A stretch of DNA of 64,000 nucleotides from Paenibacillus sp. FSL R7-0337 (GCF_037969875.1 NZ_CP150218.1:4712001-4776000); one strand, 5' to 3'. Counted from the stretch's first letter, positions 25,566-34,479 are shown. Numbers and translations: made by a program. Notes: generated from the letters alone by a model not told the origin.

Positions 25566-27383
25566 ATGGATGTGGTGACAGCGGAGGAGATGCGGGCATT
25601 CGACCGCGACACGATTGAGCGGCTGGGCATCCCGGCCATCGCCCTGATGGAAAATGCCGGACGGGCCATTGCCGAGGAGGTCATCGCCTTTTGCCGCCGC
25701 CGGGCAAGTGAAGCTGGTATGGCTGGTGTGGCTGGTGTGGCTGGTGTGGCTGGTACGGCTGGAGGTGGAGTGTGGAGTAATGAAGCGGGAGTGCTAGGTG
25801 GCGAAGTACCCGGAGCGGGAGCGATTGTTGATGGTGTACGTAGTGATGGGTTCGGCATGGCTGGAGGTGTAGTGCGGAGTAGCGGAACGGTAGCAACTGG
25901 TAGCGTAGCACATGCGTCAAGCGGGCGCGTGGCGCCAGGCTTCGGCGCTGATGCTGCGGGCTTCTCTGTCAGCGGAGATGCAGCGCTGACGTTTGCCGGT
26001 GCCGGCGGAGAGCATTGGCTCGTCCTTGCCGGCAAGGGCAACAACGGCGGCGACGGCCTCGCCGCCGCCCGGCACCTGCGTGAGGCCGGTATCGCCGTCA
26101 CGCTGGTGTACGCGGCCGCGCCGGAGTCGCTGGCCGGCGAAGCCGCGCTGCAGCGTGATGCCGCTGCAGCCATGGGCATCCCTGCCGTAGTCTACGGCAG
26201 GGATGCCCTGGACCTTGCCGCATGCAGCGGCATCGTGGATGCGCTGCTCGGCACAGGCAGCGCGGGAGCCCCGCGCGGTGCCTATGCGGAGCTGATTGCC
26301 GCTGCGAATGCCAGCGGCAGAGCCATTGTGTCCGCGGACATCCCCAGCGGGCTGGATGCGGACACGGGGGAGACGCATGAGCCCTGCATTCATGCGTCAG
26401 TGACCGTCTGCCTCGCGTTCCTGAAGCGGGGGCTGCTGCAATATCCCGGCGCAGAGGCAGCCGGGCGGGTCGTGGTCCGCTCCATCGGCATACCCGCTGC
26501 ACTTGCCCGGGAGGGCGTCAAGGTCAGCCTCCTGACGCCGGAAGTACTGACGGCGCGCTTGAAGGTTGACCTGGCGCGCCGCCGTTCGCCCGAGGGCCAC
26601 AAGGGTACCTACGGGCATGTCCTGCTTGCAGCAGGAAGCCTGCGCATGAGCGGCGCAGGCCTGTTGTCTGCCCGCGCTGCACTGCGCGCAGGCTGCGGGC
26701 TGGTAACCTGGGCGCTGCCGGAGAGGCTGCTGCCCTATGTGATCGGTTCCGTACCGGAGCTGTTGCTGGCCCCGGTCACCGGAGGCGACGGGGAGTGGAA
26801 CGCGGGTACGGCCGCTGAAGTGCTGCGGCTGAGTACCAGCCGCGATTGTGTAGCCATCGGCCCCGGCCTGGGCCGGTTCGAAGGAGATACGGAGTGGCTC
26901 CGCAGACTGTGGGAGGAGTCGGACAGGGCTATGGTTATCGATGCGGATGCGCTGAATATACTGGCAGATGCCGGATATCGGAGCTGGAGCCGCCGCCATC
27001 CGGTTATTCTGACCCCGCATCCGGGGGAGATGGCCCGTCTGGCGGGGATATCTACAGCGGAGGTGCAGCGGGACCGGATCGGATTGGCATTGTCCTATGC
27101 AGTTCAGCATGGGGTAATCCTTGTACTCAAAGGAGCCCATACCGTAATAGCAACGCCCGAAGGGCAAGCCTATATCAATATCACCGGGCACCCCGGTATG
27201 GGTACCGGCGGTGCGGGGGATGTGCTGACGGGCATCATCTCCGGTCTGCTGGCCCAGGGCCTGGAGGCGGATCAGGCCGCAGCATTCGGAGTCTACCTGC
27301 ACGGGTTGGCCGGAGAACGCGCCGCCAGGAAGCGGGACCATCCTGCCGCCCTGATCGCCGGGGATATTATCGAAGCGCTGTAA
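25566..27383 (+). CDS. nnr: Bifunctional NAD(P)HX epimerase/dehydratase
   Basis: 605 residues, AAGGAGGTCTGG before ATG. The N-terminal YjeF_N epimerase has MENAGRAIAEE, GKGNNGGDGL and DIPSGLDADTGE; the C-terminal ADP-dependent dehydratase (about 330-605) has KGTYGHVLLAAGS, VIDADALNIL, LTPHPGEMARL, LKGAHTVI and GMGTGGAGDVLTG. Together they repair hydrated NAD(P)H. Odd: about residues 47-148, between the first helix and the Rossmann strand WLVLAGKGNNGG, are a Gly/Ala/Val/Ser-rich insert that homologues lack (they have about 5-10 residues there), beginning with a 9-bp DNA repeat at 25713-25757. Confidence 0.9.
   Translation: MDVVTAEEMRAFDRDTIERLGIPAIALMENAGRAIAEEVIAFCRRRASEAGMAGVAGVAGVAGTAGGGVWSNEAGVLGGEVPGAGAIVDGVRSDGFGMAGGVVRSSGTVATGSVAHASSGRVAPGFGADAAGFSVSGDAALTFAGAGGEHWLVLAGKGNNGGDGLAAARHLREAGIAVTLVYAAAPESLAGEAALQRDAAAAMGIPAVVYGRDALDLAACSGIVDALLGTGSAGAPRGAYAELIAAANASGRAIVSADIPSGLDADTGETHEPCIHASVTVCLAFLKRGLLQYPGAEAAGRVVVRSIGIPAALAREGVKVSLLTPEVLTARLKVDLARRRSPEGHKGTYGHVLLAAGSLRMSGAGLLSARAALRAGCGLVTWALPERLLPYVIGSVPELLLAPVTGGDGEWNAGTAAEVLRLSTSRDCVAIGPGLGRFEGDTEWLRRLWEESDRAMVIDADALNILADAGYRSWSRRHPVILTPHPGEMARLAGISTAEVQRDRIGLALSYAVQHGVILVLKGAHTVIATPEGQAYINITGHPGMGTGGAGDVLTGIISGLLAQGLEADQAAAFGVYLHGLAGERAARKRDHPAALIAGDIIEAL
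25713..25757 (+). repeat. 9-bp tandem repeat inside nnr
   Basis: Five copies of GCTGGT(A/G)(T/C)G, encoding Ala-Gly-Val/Met/Thr triplets. It marks the start of the low-complexity insertion, consistent with growth by slippage. Confidence 0.85.
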
Positions 27384-27731
27384 GTGTAGGCACCGGCTTG
27401 ATTTCTCAAAACCAACAGCGCCAGCCTCCGGCAACATTCTATTAACAAGTTCAAGTTCTTGCTCGCTCTGGCGCACGGTCCTACTTTGGGCTCAAAGTCT
27501 ATGTTAGTTTGCTTTAGCGGATAATAGGTGGATTTTGTCCACCTGCTGATGAACGGATGAGCTCTGGCGGGACGTTAGTTGGATAAACGACACTTAATTT
27601 GGCACATTTCACTCCAGACGGCAAAACTAACTTTATTAGTAGTTTTGCCACCTGATTTCCTATTCCAATTGTATGCTGCGGGCATCCAATAGCGCGCGAT
27701 GCACCAACGCCCCCGCCTGAATCCGTCCAGG
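27384..27731. other. Gene-poor stretch with two perfect hairpins
   Basis: No supported gene. AGGTGGA/TCCACCT around TTTTG (27526-27544) and GGCAAAACTA/TAGTTTTGCC around a 10-base loop (27620-27649). The second may terminate one of the converging genes, although no long T-run follows. Origin of the rest is unclear. Confidence 0.5.
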
Positions 27732-28187
27732 TCAGAATAGAACCAGACAGACCAGCGGAATAAACAGAGCGAAGAAGGGAAGCAGGATCGGGAAGCGCTC
27801 GCCCGCGGTTTGAGCGATGCGGAACAGCAACAGTACTGCGAGGCCGGTAAGGCCGGAGACGAGGGCGTCGCCGCCCTGCTCCGCAGCGAGCCACAGGCCG
27901 GCGCCATAGCCGGCAATGGCGTACAGGACCAGCGCAGGGCTGAGTGAGGTGGAGCGGAACATGCGCAGCAGCGCATCAGCGAGGATGGCAGCCGGTAGGC
28001 CGTAGGCGTAGATAGCATAAGGAACCGATACTGGCCAGCCGGACGGAATTCCGTTCTCATAGCCATGGATCAGCATGAACAGGGAGATCAGGATGAAGGT
28101 CAATCCGGCGGCCGACAGCTTGGTCAGAGCGTACATGCCCGCATTGAGGCGGACAGAAGGCAGGTTGAAATCCTTGTGTTGATTCAT
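27732..28187 (-). CDS. Hypothetical membrane protein, about five helices
   Basis: 151 residues from ATG 28187, with GAAAGGATG eight bases upstream. Hydrophobic segments cover most of the chain, with short loops (HGYENGIPSGWPVSV, RMFRSTSLSP, QTAGERFP). I do not recognise the family. The 5' flank abuts a decayed SDR gene on the same strand, so the original operon context may be lost. Confidence 0.65.
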   Translation of the reverse strand: MNQHKDFNLPSVRLNAGMYALTKLSAAGLTFILISLFMLIHGYENGIPSGWPVSVPYAIYAYGLPAAILADALLRMFRSTSLSPALVLYAIAGYGAGLWLAAEQGGDALVSGLTGLAVLLLFRIAQTAGERFPILLPFFALFIPLVCLVLF

Positions 28188-28249
28188 TGCTATACATCCT
28201 TTCAGGTGGGGGATGAATACGGCCGGAGTGACCGGCTGAAGCTTGGACA

Positions 28250-28720
28250 TGGATAAGCTGGTAACCATGTCTCCGCCGTTAAAATGAATGCAGGTGCCGG
28301 TTACATAAGAAGCATCATCGCTGGCCAGGTAGACTTAGGCTCCTGCCAGTTCGTAGGGCTGTGCCGCACGCTTGACGGAGTCTCAGTACCGAAGACACTG
28401 ACCTCCTCCGCAGAGAAGAAGCTGGCGGGAATCAGCGGCGTTCATACCGGACCGTGAGCTCCGCTGTTGACACGGATGCCGCTGCCGGCGAGAGATAAGT
28501 CGAGCGAACGTGTGAAGGAGACGATAGCGCCTTTGGTGGATGAATAGTCAATCAGCTCCTCGTGTCCCCGGTATGCGGTTATGGAGGCGGTGTTAATGAT
28601 GCAGCTCCCTGGATGAAGATGCGGAAGCGCCGCCTGAGTCAGGAAAAAGGACTGCCTTGCGGCTGCTCGCTGATTGGAGGCGGCTGCATTACGCTCGCCA
28701 GCCCGGGCTGGCGGTCCTGG
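28250..28720 (-). pseudogene. Decayed short-chain dehydrogenase/reductase
   Basis: Minus-strand reading gives clear SDR fragments: SFFLTQAALPHLHPGSCI, NTASITAYRGHEELIDYSST-K (catalytic Tyr and Lys) and SLDLSLAGSGIRVN. Then a TGA replaces the Trp of the usual GP-W-TPLIP motif; a frame change follows, and the C-terminus (VYLASDDASYVTG, HFNGGDMV) lies in another frame after a TAA. The N-terminal NAD-binding half is missing. It resembles the YdaD/general stress SDR branch. Repeat copy B lies at its 5' side. Confidence 0.8.
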
Positions 28721-28766
28721 TGCTGAGGGGGAAAGCGACAGGCTGCACATGACAGACCGTCTTTTC

Positions 28767-28867
28767 AAAATATAAGGAACTTATAGGTTTCACACGATAA
28801 CTTATCCTTCTATTTCTCGCTGAAACGGTACCGTCCTTTCAGAGGACGGCAAAGCTGTTTCCACTTG
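28767..28867 (+). repeat. Dispersed structured repeat, copy B
   Basis: 101 bp, same blocks as copy A. The outer stem is GAAACGG/CTGTTTC (one G-U pair), the inner CCGTCCT/AGGACGG with a TTCAG loop. It sits between an SDR pseudogene and a GNAT gene. The 28868-29003 stretch after it shows nothing further. Confidence 0.9.
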
Positions 28868-29003
28868 CCATAATAAGGATGCACGGGGTTCATCGGCGGT
28901 TACTCCTCCTTGCCTGCTCAGCTCTTCCGTATATGGGTATGCATGCGCCCAGAAAAGCGTGCGGCGTGAAGTGGAGTCTTAAACATAGAAATGGGGAGAA
29001 TGA

Positions 29004-29414
29004 ATGATATATAGAGCAATGACAGGGGACGATTACGAGGCGGCTTACCGGTTATGGGAGAATACGGACGGAATGGGTCTCAGTGAAGCCGACTCGCATG
29101 AGCACATCATCCGTTATCTGGAGCGGAATCCGGGCATCAGCCAGGTGTGCGTGAAGGAAGATGGCACCCTAATGGGCACAGCGATGTGCGGGCATGACGG
29201 ACGCAGAGGCTATATGTATCATGTGGCTGTCGACAGCGGCAGCCGGGGAAGCGGTGCAGGCCGTGAGCTGGTGAGGCGTTGCCTCGCGGAACTGTTGGAA
29301 GCGGGCATAACGAAGTGCCATCTCATGGTGATCGAAAATAATGCCCCGGGCCGCAGCTTCTGGACCCGTATCGGCTGGCAGGAGCGGGACGGGCTGGTGC
29401 TGTTCTCAAAATAA
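29004..29414 (+). CDS. GNAT family N-acetyltransferase
   Basis: 136 residues, GGGGAGAATGA before ATG. Starts IYRAMTGDDYEAAYRLW; the core is YMYHVAVDSGSRGSGAGRELVRRCL with the CoA loop, then MVIENNAPGRSFWTRIGWQERDGLVLFSK. It resembles the YpeA/RimI-like branch. The last codons and stop (CTCAAAATAA) coincide with the first bases of repeat copy C, so the C-terminus may have been set by the insertion. Confidence 0.88.
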   Translation: MIYRAMTGDDYEAAYRLWENTDGMGLSEADSHEHIIRYLERNPGISQVCVKEDGTLMGTAMCGHDGRRGYMYHVAVDSGSRGSGAGRELVRRCLAELLEAGITKCHLMVIENNAPGRSFWTRIGWQERDGLVLFSK

Positions 29415-29455
29415 GAATTTATAGGTTTCACGCTATACATTATCCTTCTATTTCC
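29408..29455 (+). repeat. Dispersed structured repeat, copy C (5' half)
   Basis: AAAATAAGAATTTATAGGTTTCAC through TATCCTTCTATTTC, matching copies A, B and D, then divergence before the hairpin. Overlaps the 3' end of the GNAT gene. Confidence 0.8.
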
Positions 29456-29579
29456 CTCACAATTCATGTAATAGTGTAGCTTTGGTGCGGACGCAGTATA
29501 ATATATAGGTGCTGTACAATGAACAGATGAATAATATTCGCTGTGCATGGCCGAATTTAGATAGCGGGAGACCAGAACT

Positions 29580-30296
29580 ATGAGATTTAAAGATGTATTC
29601 TCAATTATAGGTCCGGCCATGGTCGGGCCTTCCAGTTCTCATACAGCGGGAGCCGCGCGGATCGGGCGGGCCGCAAGGCAGGTGCTTGGTGAGCTGCCGG
29701 GAGAGGCCGAGGTTACGTTCTTCGGTTCTTTTGCCGCGACTTATCAGGGACATGGGACAGACCGGGCAATCGCCGGAGGTCTGCTTGACTTCGCCACGGA
29801 CGACCACCGGCTGCCGGATTCCATTGAGCTTGCGGCCGAAGCCGGGATGAGCATCTCTTTCGGTCAGGGAACGGGGCTGTTTCCCCATCCCAATACGGTC
29901 CGTCTGCGTCTTGTAGGCAGGGAGAGCGGGACGGAGATGACCCTAACAGGCACATCCATCGGCGGCGGAAATATTGAGATTGTGGATATTGACGGCTTCA
30001 GTGTGAAGCTGACCGGCATGTACCCTACAGTGCTGATTCAGCATATGGATTATCTGGGTGTGCTGGCCAGTGTCACGGATGTCATGCGGGAGGGCCAGTT
30101 CAATATCGGACATATGTCACTGGACCGGAAGAACCGCAGCGGGGCGGCCTTGACGGTACTGGAGCTGGATGAGTCAGCCACGGCGGAGCTGCTGGAGAAG
30201 CTGCGGGCGCTTCCGGCAGTGAAGAGCGTCAAGGTAGTCGATTTGAACGGCAATGCACAAGAACAGACACAGAAGGGGAAGGACATCACAACATGA
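29580..30296 (+). CDS. sdaAB: L-serine dehydratase, beta subunit
   Basis: 238 residues, AGCGGGAGACC before ATG. FSIIGPAMVGPSSSHTAGAAR is the SdaAB/N-terminal domain hallmark; the C-terminal ACT domain reads PTVLIQHMDYLGVLASVTDVM. It pairs with the alpha subunit, encoded four bases overlapping (ATGA). The enzyme deaminates L-serine to pyruvate and ammonia. Confidence 0.95.
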   Translation: MRFKDVFSIIGPAMVGPSSSHTAGAARIGRAARQVLGELPGEAEVTFFGSFAATYQGHGTDRAIAGGLLDFATDDHRLPDSIELAAEAGMSISFGQGTGLFPHPNTVRLRLVGRESGTEMTLTGTSIGGGNIEIVDIDGFSVKLTGMYPTVLIQHMDYLGVLASVTDVMREGQFNIGHMSLDRKNRSGAALTVLELDESATAELLEKLRALPAVKSVKVVDLNGNAQEQTQKGKDITT

Positions 30297-31171
30297 ATTT
30301 TCAAACACTGAGCCAGCTGGCTGTACTATGCGGGGAGCGGGAGCTTGGGATCGGCGCTCTGATGCTTGAGGAGCAGAGCGCAGAATCCGGCCGTTCCAAA
30401 GAGCAGGAATTCGCCACCATGCGCGAGTATTACGGGGTGATGAAGGAAGCGGTGCAGCGCGGCATGACCGAAGATACCACCTCACGCAGCGGCCTGACAG
30501 GCCTGGATGCCCAGCGGGTGGCCGCCTATAATGCAGCGGATGAGCCTTGTCTCGGGGGACCGGCAGGCCAGGCGATGGCGTATGCCCTTGCTGTCTCTGA
30601 AGTGAACGCCTCCATGGGCCGGATTATTGCCACACCGACTGCCGGCTCCTGCGGAATTATCCCCGGTGTGTTCCTGAGCTGTCAGGAGCGCTTCGGCTGG
30701 GACGATGACTACATGGTCTCCGGTTTGTTCGCGGCTGGAGCGATAGGGTATGTTATTGCTAATAATTCTTTTGTATCGGGTGCGGAAGGCGGCTGTCAGG
30801 CCGAGGTGGGTTCAGCGATCGGCATGGCGGCCGGAGCGTTGACCGAGATGCGCGGCGGGACTCCGGCACAGGCTGTACATGCGGTAGGTCTCGCGCTCAA
30901 AAATACACTGGGACTGATCTGTGACCCGGTAGGCGGACTTGTGGAGATTCCGTGTATTGTCCGCAACGGCTTCGGTGCCGTTACGGCGCTTGCGGCGGCG
31001 GATATGGCCCTGGCTGGCGTCCGTAGCGTGATTCCGTCCGATGAAGTGATTAAGGTCATGCTGGAGGTCGGCTCTGCGATGCCTGAGAAGCACCGGGAGA
31101 CGGCCGGGGGCGGGCTGGCCCAGACCCCGACCGGCCGCCGGATTATGAAGGATCTGCGGAACCCGAAATAA
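30293..31171 (+). CDS. sdaAA: L-serine dehydratase, alpha subunit (4Fe-4S)
   Basis: 292 residues, coupled by ATGA to sdaAB. Cluster-binding cysteines lie in PTAGSCGIIPG, EGGCQAEVGSA, LICDPVGG and EIPCIVRNG; the terminal GGGLAQTPTGRRI is typical. The two-subunit iron-sulfur form is the Bacillus-type enzyme. The iron-sulfur cluster holds the substrate's leaving hydroxyl. Confidence 0.95.
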   Translation: MNFQTLSQLAVLCGERELGIGALMLEEQSAESGRSKEQEFATMREYYGVMKEAVQRGMTEDTTSRSGLTGLDAQRVAAYNAADEPCLGGPAGQAMAYALAVSEVNASMGRIIATPTAGSCGIIPGVFLSCQERFGWDDDYMVSGLFAAGAIGYVIANNSFVSGAEGGCQAEVGSAIGMAAGALTEMRGGTPAQAVHAVGLALKNTLGLICDPVGGLVEIPCIVRNGFGAVTALAAADMALAGVRSVIPSDEVIKVMLEVGSAMPEKHRETAGGGLAQTPTGRRIMKDLRNPK

Positions 31172-31216
31172 CCGCCCGGTCACAGGCGCTCCTCAGTCTG
31201 CCGTTCATCATAGAAT

Positions 31217-31519
31217 TCAGAGCATACGGAAGCGTTCCAGGTGCTCCCATAAGCCCTCCTGCCGGAGAATCTCCGCCTGCTTCGGGCCCATGAGGTCGAA
31301 GTGGGGGAACGGCTGGCGGTTATGAATATACCGCGCCGGGAGACCGTGCTTCCTGCACCAATCCCGCAGGCGGGGCAGATCGCTGCAGCCCACCTTGGTG
31401 ACTGTGGTGATCCCGGGGTAGCGTTTATCGATCCAGTAATGGGTCAGGAACGCAATCTCCCCTGCGGAGACGGCCTGTTTCCAGCGGGTTAATTCCGCCC
31501 GGTTGATTCCAAAAGCCAT
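31217..31519 (-). CDS. YneQ-like hypothetical protein
   Basis: 100 residues, soluble, no signal. MAFGINRAELTRWKQAVSAG, then EIAFLTHYWIDKRYPG and VGCSDLPRLRDWCRKHGL, ending near HFDLMGPKQAEILRQEG. I recall this pattern as the YneQ family of Bacilli, function unknown. The N-terminus is Lys/Arg-helical. It stands alone, convergent with sdaAA. Confidence 0.7.
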   Translation of the reverse strand: MAFGINRAELTRWKQAVSAGEIAFLTHYWIDKRYPGITTVTKVGCSDLPRLRDWCRKHGLPARYIHNRQPFPHFDLMGPKQAEILRQEGLWEHLERFRML

Positions 31520-31591
31520 GGCTGTTCATCCTTATCTGTAAGAGGAAGTAGACGACATATAACGCAAATATTAACGGAAGGAGAGTGTATT

Positions 31592-31789
31592 ATGAACGGA
31601 CAAATAAGAGCGGATATCCGCCCCGGCATTCAGGTAGACATCGTACTGAAGCAGGATCAGGCGACCGGCAAGCTCACGCATGGCACAGTGAAAGACATCC
31701 TGACCAACTCGCCCCGCCATCCGCACGGGATCAAGGTACGTCTGGCGGACGGCCAGGTAGGACGGGTCAAGAACATTACCGGCTCATGA
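31592..31789 (+). CDS. ywbE: YwbE family protein (DUF2196)
   Basis: 65 residues, AAGGAGAGTG before ATG. MNGQIRADIRPGIQVDIVLK, then DQATGKLTHGTVKDILTNS and HPHGIKVRLADGQVGRVKNI: a small beta-barrel (KOW/SH3-like) matching B. subtilis YwbE almost position by position as I recall it. Function unknown. Its last 14 bases overlap the end of the convergent HNH gene. Confidence 0.9.
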   Translation: MNGQIRADIRPGIQVDIVLKQDQATGKLTHGTVKDILTNSPRHPHGIKVRLADGQVGRVKNITGS

Positions 31790-32591
31790 ATTGCTCCACC
31801 GACTGGTCAGCCTTCGTCTGATTGCATAAATTGCAGGCACAGACGCAGTTGTCCGGCGTAGTATGCCCGCCCTTGGCGCGGGGGAGCAGATGATCGATGG
31901 TATCCCCGTATTGGCCGCAGAAATAACACGTATAGCGGTCCCTCGTCAAAATATAGGCGCGGAAGTCCTTGTTGCTATATATGCGGCGGATCGTCCGCCG
32001 GTTCACAACGACGGCCGCATGCTCCTTGACCAGCGTCACGGCAAGCTCAAGGTCGATCTCCTGATGCCAGCGGCGGCCCTTATCGCTGTGCCCGCGCATG
32101 AGAATCATGCCCTTGGCGGAAGGAATCAGGGCAGAGGCATCCTGCGGATCGGGCCTCGGCCCGCGCTGCTGCGGAAGGCTGCGGCCGGTCTCGGCGGCAT
32201 GCCGGGGACGTGCCTTGCCCTTAAGACCGGCCGCTCCCGCGTTGCCTCTGGCGTCCCGGGCACGTTCCGGCCGGGAGGCCGGACGGGGCTGGGCTATGGG
32301 CGGCTGTGCCTTCCCGGGCGCAGCTGCCCCGGAGATAGAGGCCGGCCCCTTGTCACGCTTGAGGGGCCCTGCCGGTCCGGCCGGGCGCTCCGGCAGGGCA
32401 GGCGCTACGCTTGCCCGCACTGGCGGCAAGGAAGCTTCAGACTCGCGGAGCTTGCGGCATTCCCGGCAGGCTCCGCGCCGGGACACGCCCTTGGCGCGCT
32501 TGCCTGTGCGCCTGCGGAATTCAGAGAGCGGCTTAAGCTGATGGCAGTACGCGCATTTTTTGGATGGAGGTAGAGTTGTGGTCTCAGTCAT
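31776..32591 (-). CDS. HNH endonuclease-domain protein with N-terminal zinc ribbon
   Basis: 271 residues from ATG 32591; no good ribosome site is visible and longer forms to 32735 are open, so the start is uncertain. Residues about 10-45 hold a ribbon (CAYCHQLKPLSEFRRR ... ACRECRK). A Pro/Ala/Arg-rich linker of about 110 residues follows, then an HNH fold: RDRYTCYFCG, IDHLLPRAKGG, NCVCACNLCNQTK. HNH proteins nick or cut DNA; nothing nearby suggests a homing or restriction context, and no target methylase is present. Confidence 0.8.
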   Translation of the reverse strand: MTETTTLPPSKKCAYCHQLKPLSEFRRRTGKRAKGVSRRGACRECRKLRESEASLPPVRASVAPALPERPAGPAGPLKRDKGPASISGAAAPGKAQPPIAQPRPASRPERARDARGNAGAAGLKGKARPRHAAETGRSLPQQRGPRPDPQDASALIPSAKGMILMRGHSDKGRRWHQEIDLELAVTLVKEHAAVVVNRRTIRRIYSNKDFRAYILTRDRYTCYFCGQYGDTIDHLLPRAKGGHTTPDNCVCACNLCNQTKADQSVEQFMSR

Positions 32592-32892
32592 AAATGTACT
32601 TGGCAGAAGCAGCCTTAAGCCGCAACCGTCCAATCCCTTCTGTATTGTGAATGATAAGTGCATCTGCTTGCATGCGTCCGTTTTAATTTCAGTAGTTGTC
32701 CTAATTGATACTAGTATAGCGTAAACTGCAGACATTCACACAGCAGGCACATCCTGCGAATTTTCCGGAGTGTGATTTCTTTCCCGGCAATCTTGAGGAG
32801 AAATCTGTAAAATCTCAATAAAGCATAGGCGCTAACCAGAAATAGCCCGAGGCTGTAGCCGGAAAAAAATGTGCCTGAAATGAGGAATGAGG

Positions 32893-33375
32893 ATGAATGC
32901 TGCTAAAAAAATGCCAGGTGCTGTGAGGGTGCTGATTGTACTTCAAGGTTTTTTGAGCTTGGGGGCCATTGCCGGCGGGCTGGCGCTGCTGGCTGATCCC
33001 AGCGGGGAATTACTCGGCATGCCGGTCTCGGCAATGGTACGAATGCCCTTTCACAGCTTTGCCATCCCCGGGCTGCTGCTCCTGTCTGTATTCGGCCTGC
33101 TCCCGCTGCTTGTACTGTACGGCCTCTGGAAGCAGCCGCAGTGGTCTTGGAGCTACGCCTTGACACCGTTCAAGGAGCGGCATGCGGCCTGGAGCTTTTC
33201 ACTCTATATCGGCTTCGGCCAGATTATCTGGATTATGGCGCAGACCTACATGTGGAACATGGTCAGCTTCATTCATGTGTTCTATATGTCGCTGGGAATG
33301 CTGATTCAGATCGTGACGCTGCTGCCTGAGGTCCAAAGATATTTTATGCTGGACGGACGTACCGAAAGAAGTTAG
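32893..33375 (+). CDS. Hypothetical four-helix membrane protein
   Basis: 160 residues, ATG 32893 behind GAGGAATGAGG. Four hydrophobic stretches (VLIVLQGFLSLGAIAGGLALL; FAIPGLLLLSVFGLLPLLVLYGLW; FSLYIGFGQIIWIMAQTYMW; FIHVFYMSLGMLIQIVTLL). No family recognised. It stands 51 bp before the LacI regulator gene. Confidence 0.75.
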   Translation: MNAAKKMPGAVRVLIVLQGFLSLGAIAGGLALLADPSGELLGMPVSAMVRMPFHSFAIPGLLLLSVFGLLPLLVLYGLWKQPQWSWSYALTPFKERHAAWSFSLYIGFGQIIWIMAQTYMWNMVSFIHVFYMSLGMLIQIVTLLPEVQRYFMLDGRTERS

Positions 33376-33426
33376 AATGTCAGTGAACATAAAAGGGCTT
33401 TCATTGAGCTGCGGGAGTGAACCGGA

Positions 33427-34440
33427 ATGACCACGATATATGATATTGCCAAAAGGACCGGCTACTCACCAACCACAGTGTCCAAGGCGTTCAATAACTA
33501 TTCCGATGTGCGGGCGAAGACGCGTGAGGAGATTCTGCGTACCGCCCGGGAGATGGGGTATCTTCCCAATGCGCATGCACGTACACTGACGACTAAGAAA
33601 TCCTGGACCATCGGTGTGCTGTTTGTTGAGAATACGGGGGCGGGAATCCGCCATCCCTTTTTCAGCGCAGTGATTGAGAGCTTCAAGCAGGTTGCCGTAG
33701 CCAAGGGCTATGCCCTCATGTTCATCTCGAAGGATGTCGGCGGCAAGCAGAGCGGATATCTGGAGAACTGCCGGATTCGCGGCGTCGACGGGGTGGTAGT
33801 GTTCCTCTCTGATTACGATGACCCGTATTTCCGGGAGCTGCTGGAGAGTGATATTCCGACCGTGGTGCTCGATTTCGAGACGGAGCTGTCGCATACAGTC
33901 TGCTCGGATAATATGACGGGTGCACTGCAGGCGGTAGAGTATCTGGCCCGTCTTGGACACCGCCGGATTGCCCACATCTCGGGAGGCGGGAACACCTATC
34001 CGGGACAGCAGCGGGAGCTGGGGTACAGAACGGCGATGGAGCAGCAGGGACTTGAGGTGCCGGATGAATACGTGGCCGAGGGAGCCTTCTACGCGCTGGA
34101 GAACGGTTATGGTGCAATGAAGCGTCTGCTGGCGCTGCCACAGCGGCCAACGGCTGTTTTTGCTTCAGGTGACTTGCTGGCCCTAGGTGCAGTAATGGCA
34201 GCTAAGGATCAGGGACTTGCGGTGCCGGAGGATGTCTCGGTGATGGGCTATGACGACATCGAACTTGCCAGATACGTTACGCCTGCGCTGACCACTGTAC
34301 GCCAGAATACCGGACTGCTGGGGACCCGGGCGGCGGAGCTCCTGCTGGCATCTATGAACGGTCCAGGTACGGCTCAGGAAGCACTTGTGCTGCCTGTAGA
34401 GATTATTGTGAGGGATTCCTGCGCACCGCCGCGCATGTGA
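33427..34440 (+). CDS. LacI-family regulator of the glucan locus
   Basis: 337 residues, GGGAGTGAACC before ATG. N-terminal HTH TTIYDIAKRTGYSPTTVSKAFN and hinge NAHARTLTTKK, then a periplasmic-binding-like sensor domain (HPFFSAVIESF; RLGHRRIAHISGG; MGYDDIELARYVTPALTTVRQ). A 22-bp perfect palindrome, typical of LacI operators, lies immediately downstream (34480-34501) before the GH30 gene, so it likely represses the GH30-GH94-ABC genes until a glucan sugar binds. Confidence 0.93.
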   Translation: MTTIYDIAKRTGYSPTTVSKAFNNYSDVRAKTREEILRTAREMGYLPNAHARTLTTKKSWTIGVLFVENTGAGIRHPFFSAVIESFKQVAVAKGYALMFISKDVGGKQSGYLENCRIRGVDGVVVFLSDYDDPYFRELLESDIPTVVLDFETELSHTVCSDNMTGALQAVEYLARLGHRRIAHISGGGNTYPGQQRELGYRTAMEQQGLEVPDEYVAEGAFYALENGYGAMKRLLALPQRPTAVFASGDLLALGAVMAAKDQGLAVPEDVSVMGYDDIELARYVTPALTTVRQNTGLLGTRAAELLLASMNGPGTAQEALVLPVEIIVRDSCAPPRM

Positions 34441-34479
34441 TGAAGATGCGTTCATTCAGGAATACCTTTTTTTTCGGCA

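Noticed and set aside
26397..27476. 359-codon minus-strand ORF opposite nnr
   Set aside because: Antisense shadow of a well-supported enzyme.
27514..27894. 126-codon minus-strand ORF
   Set aside because: Overlaps the membrane protein gene in a shadow frame and the gene-free gap; no ribosome site.
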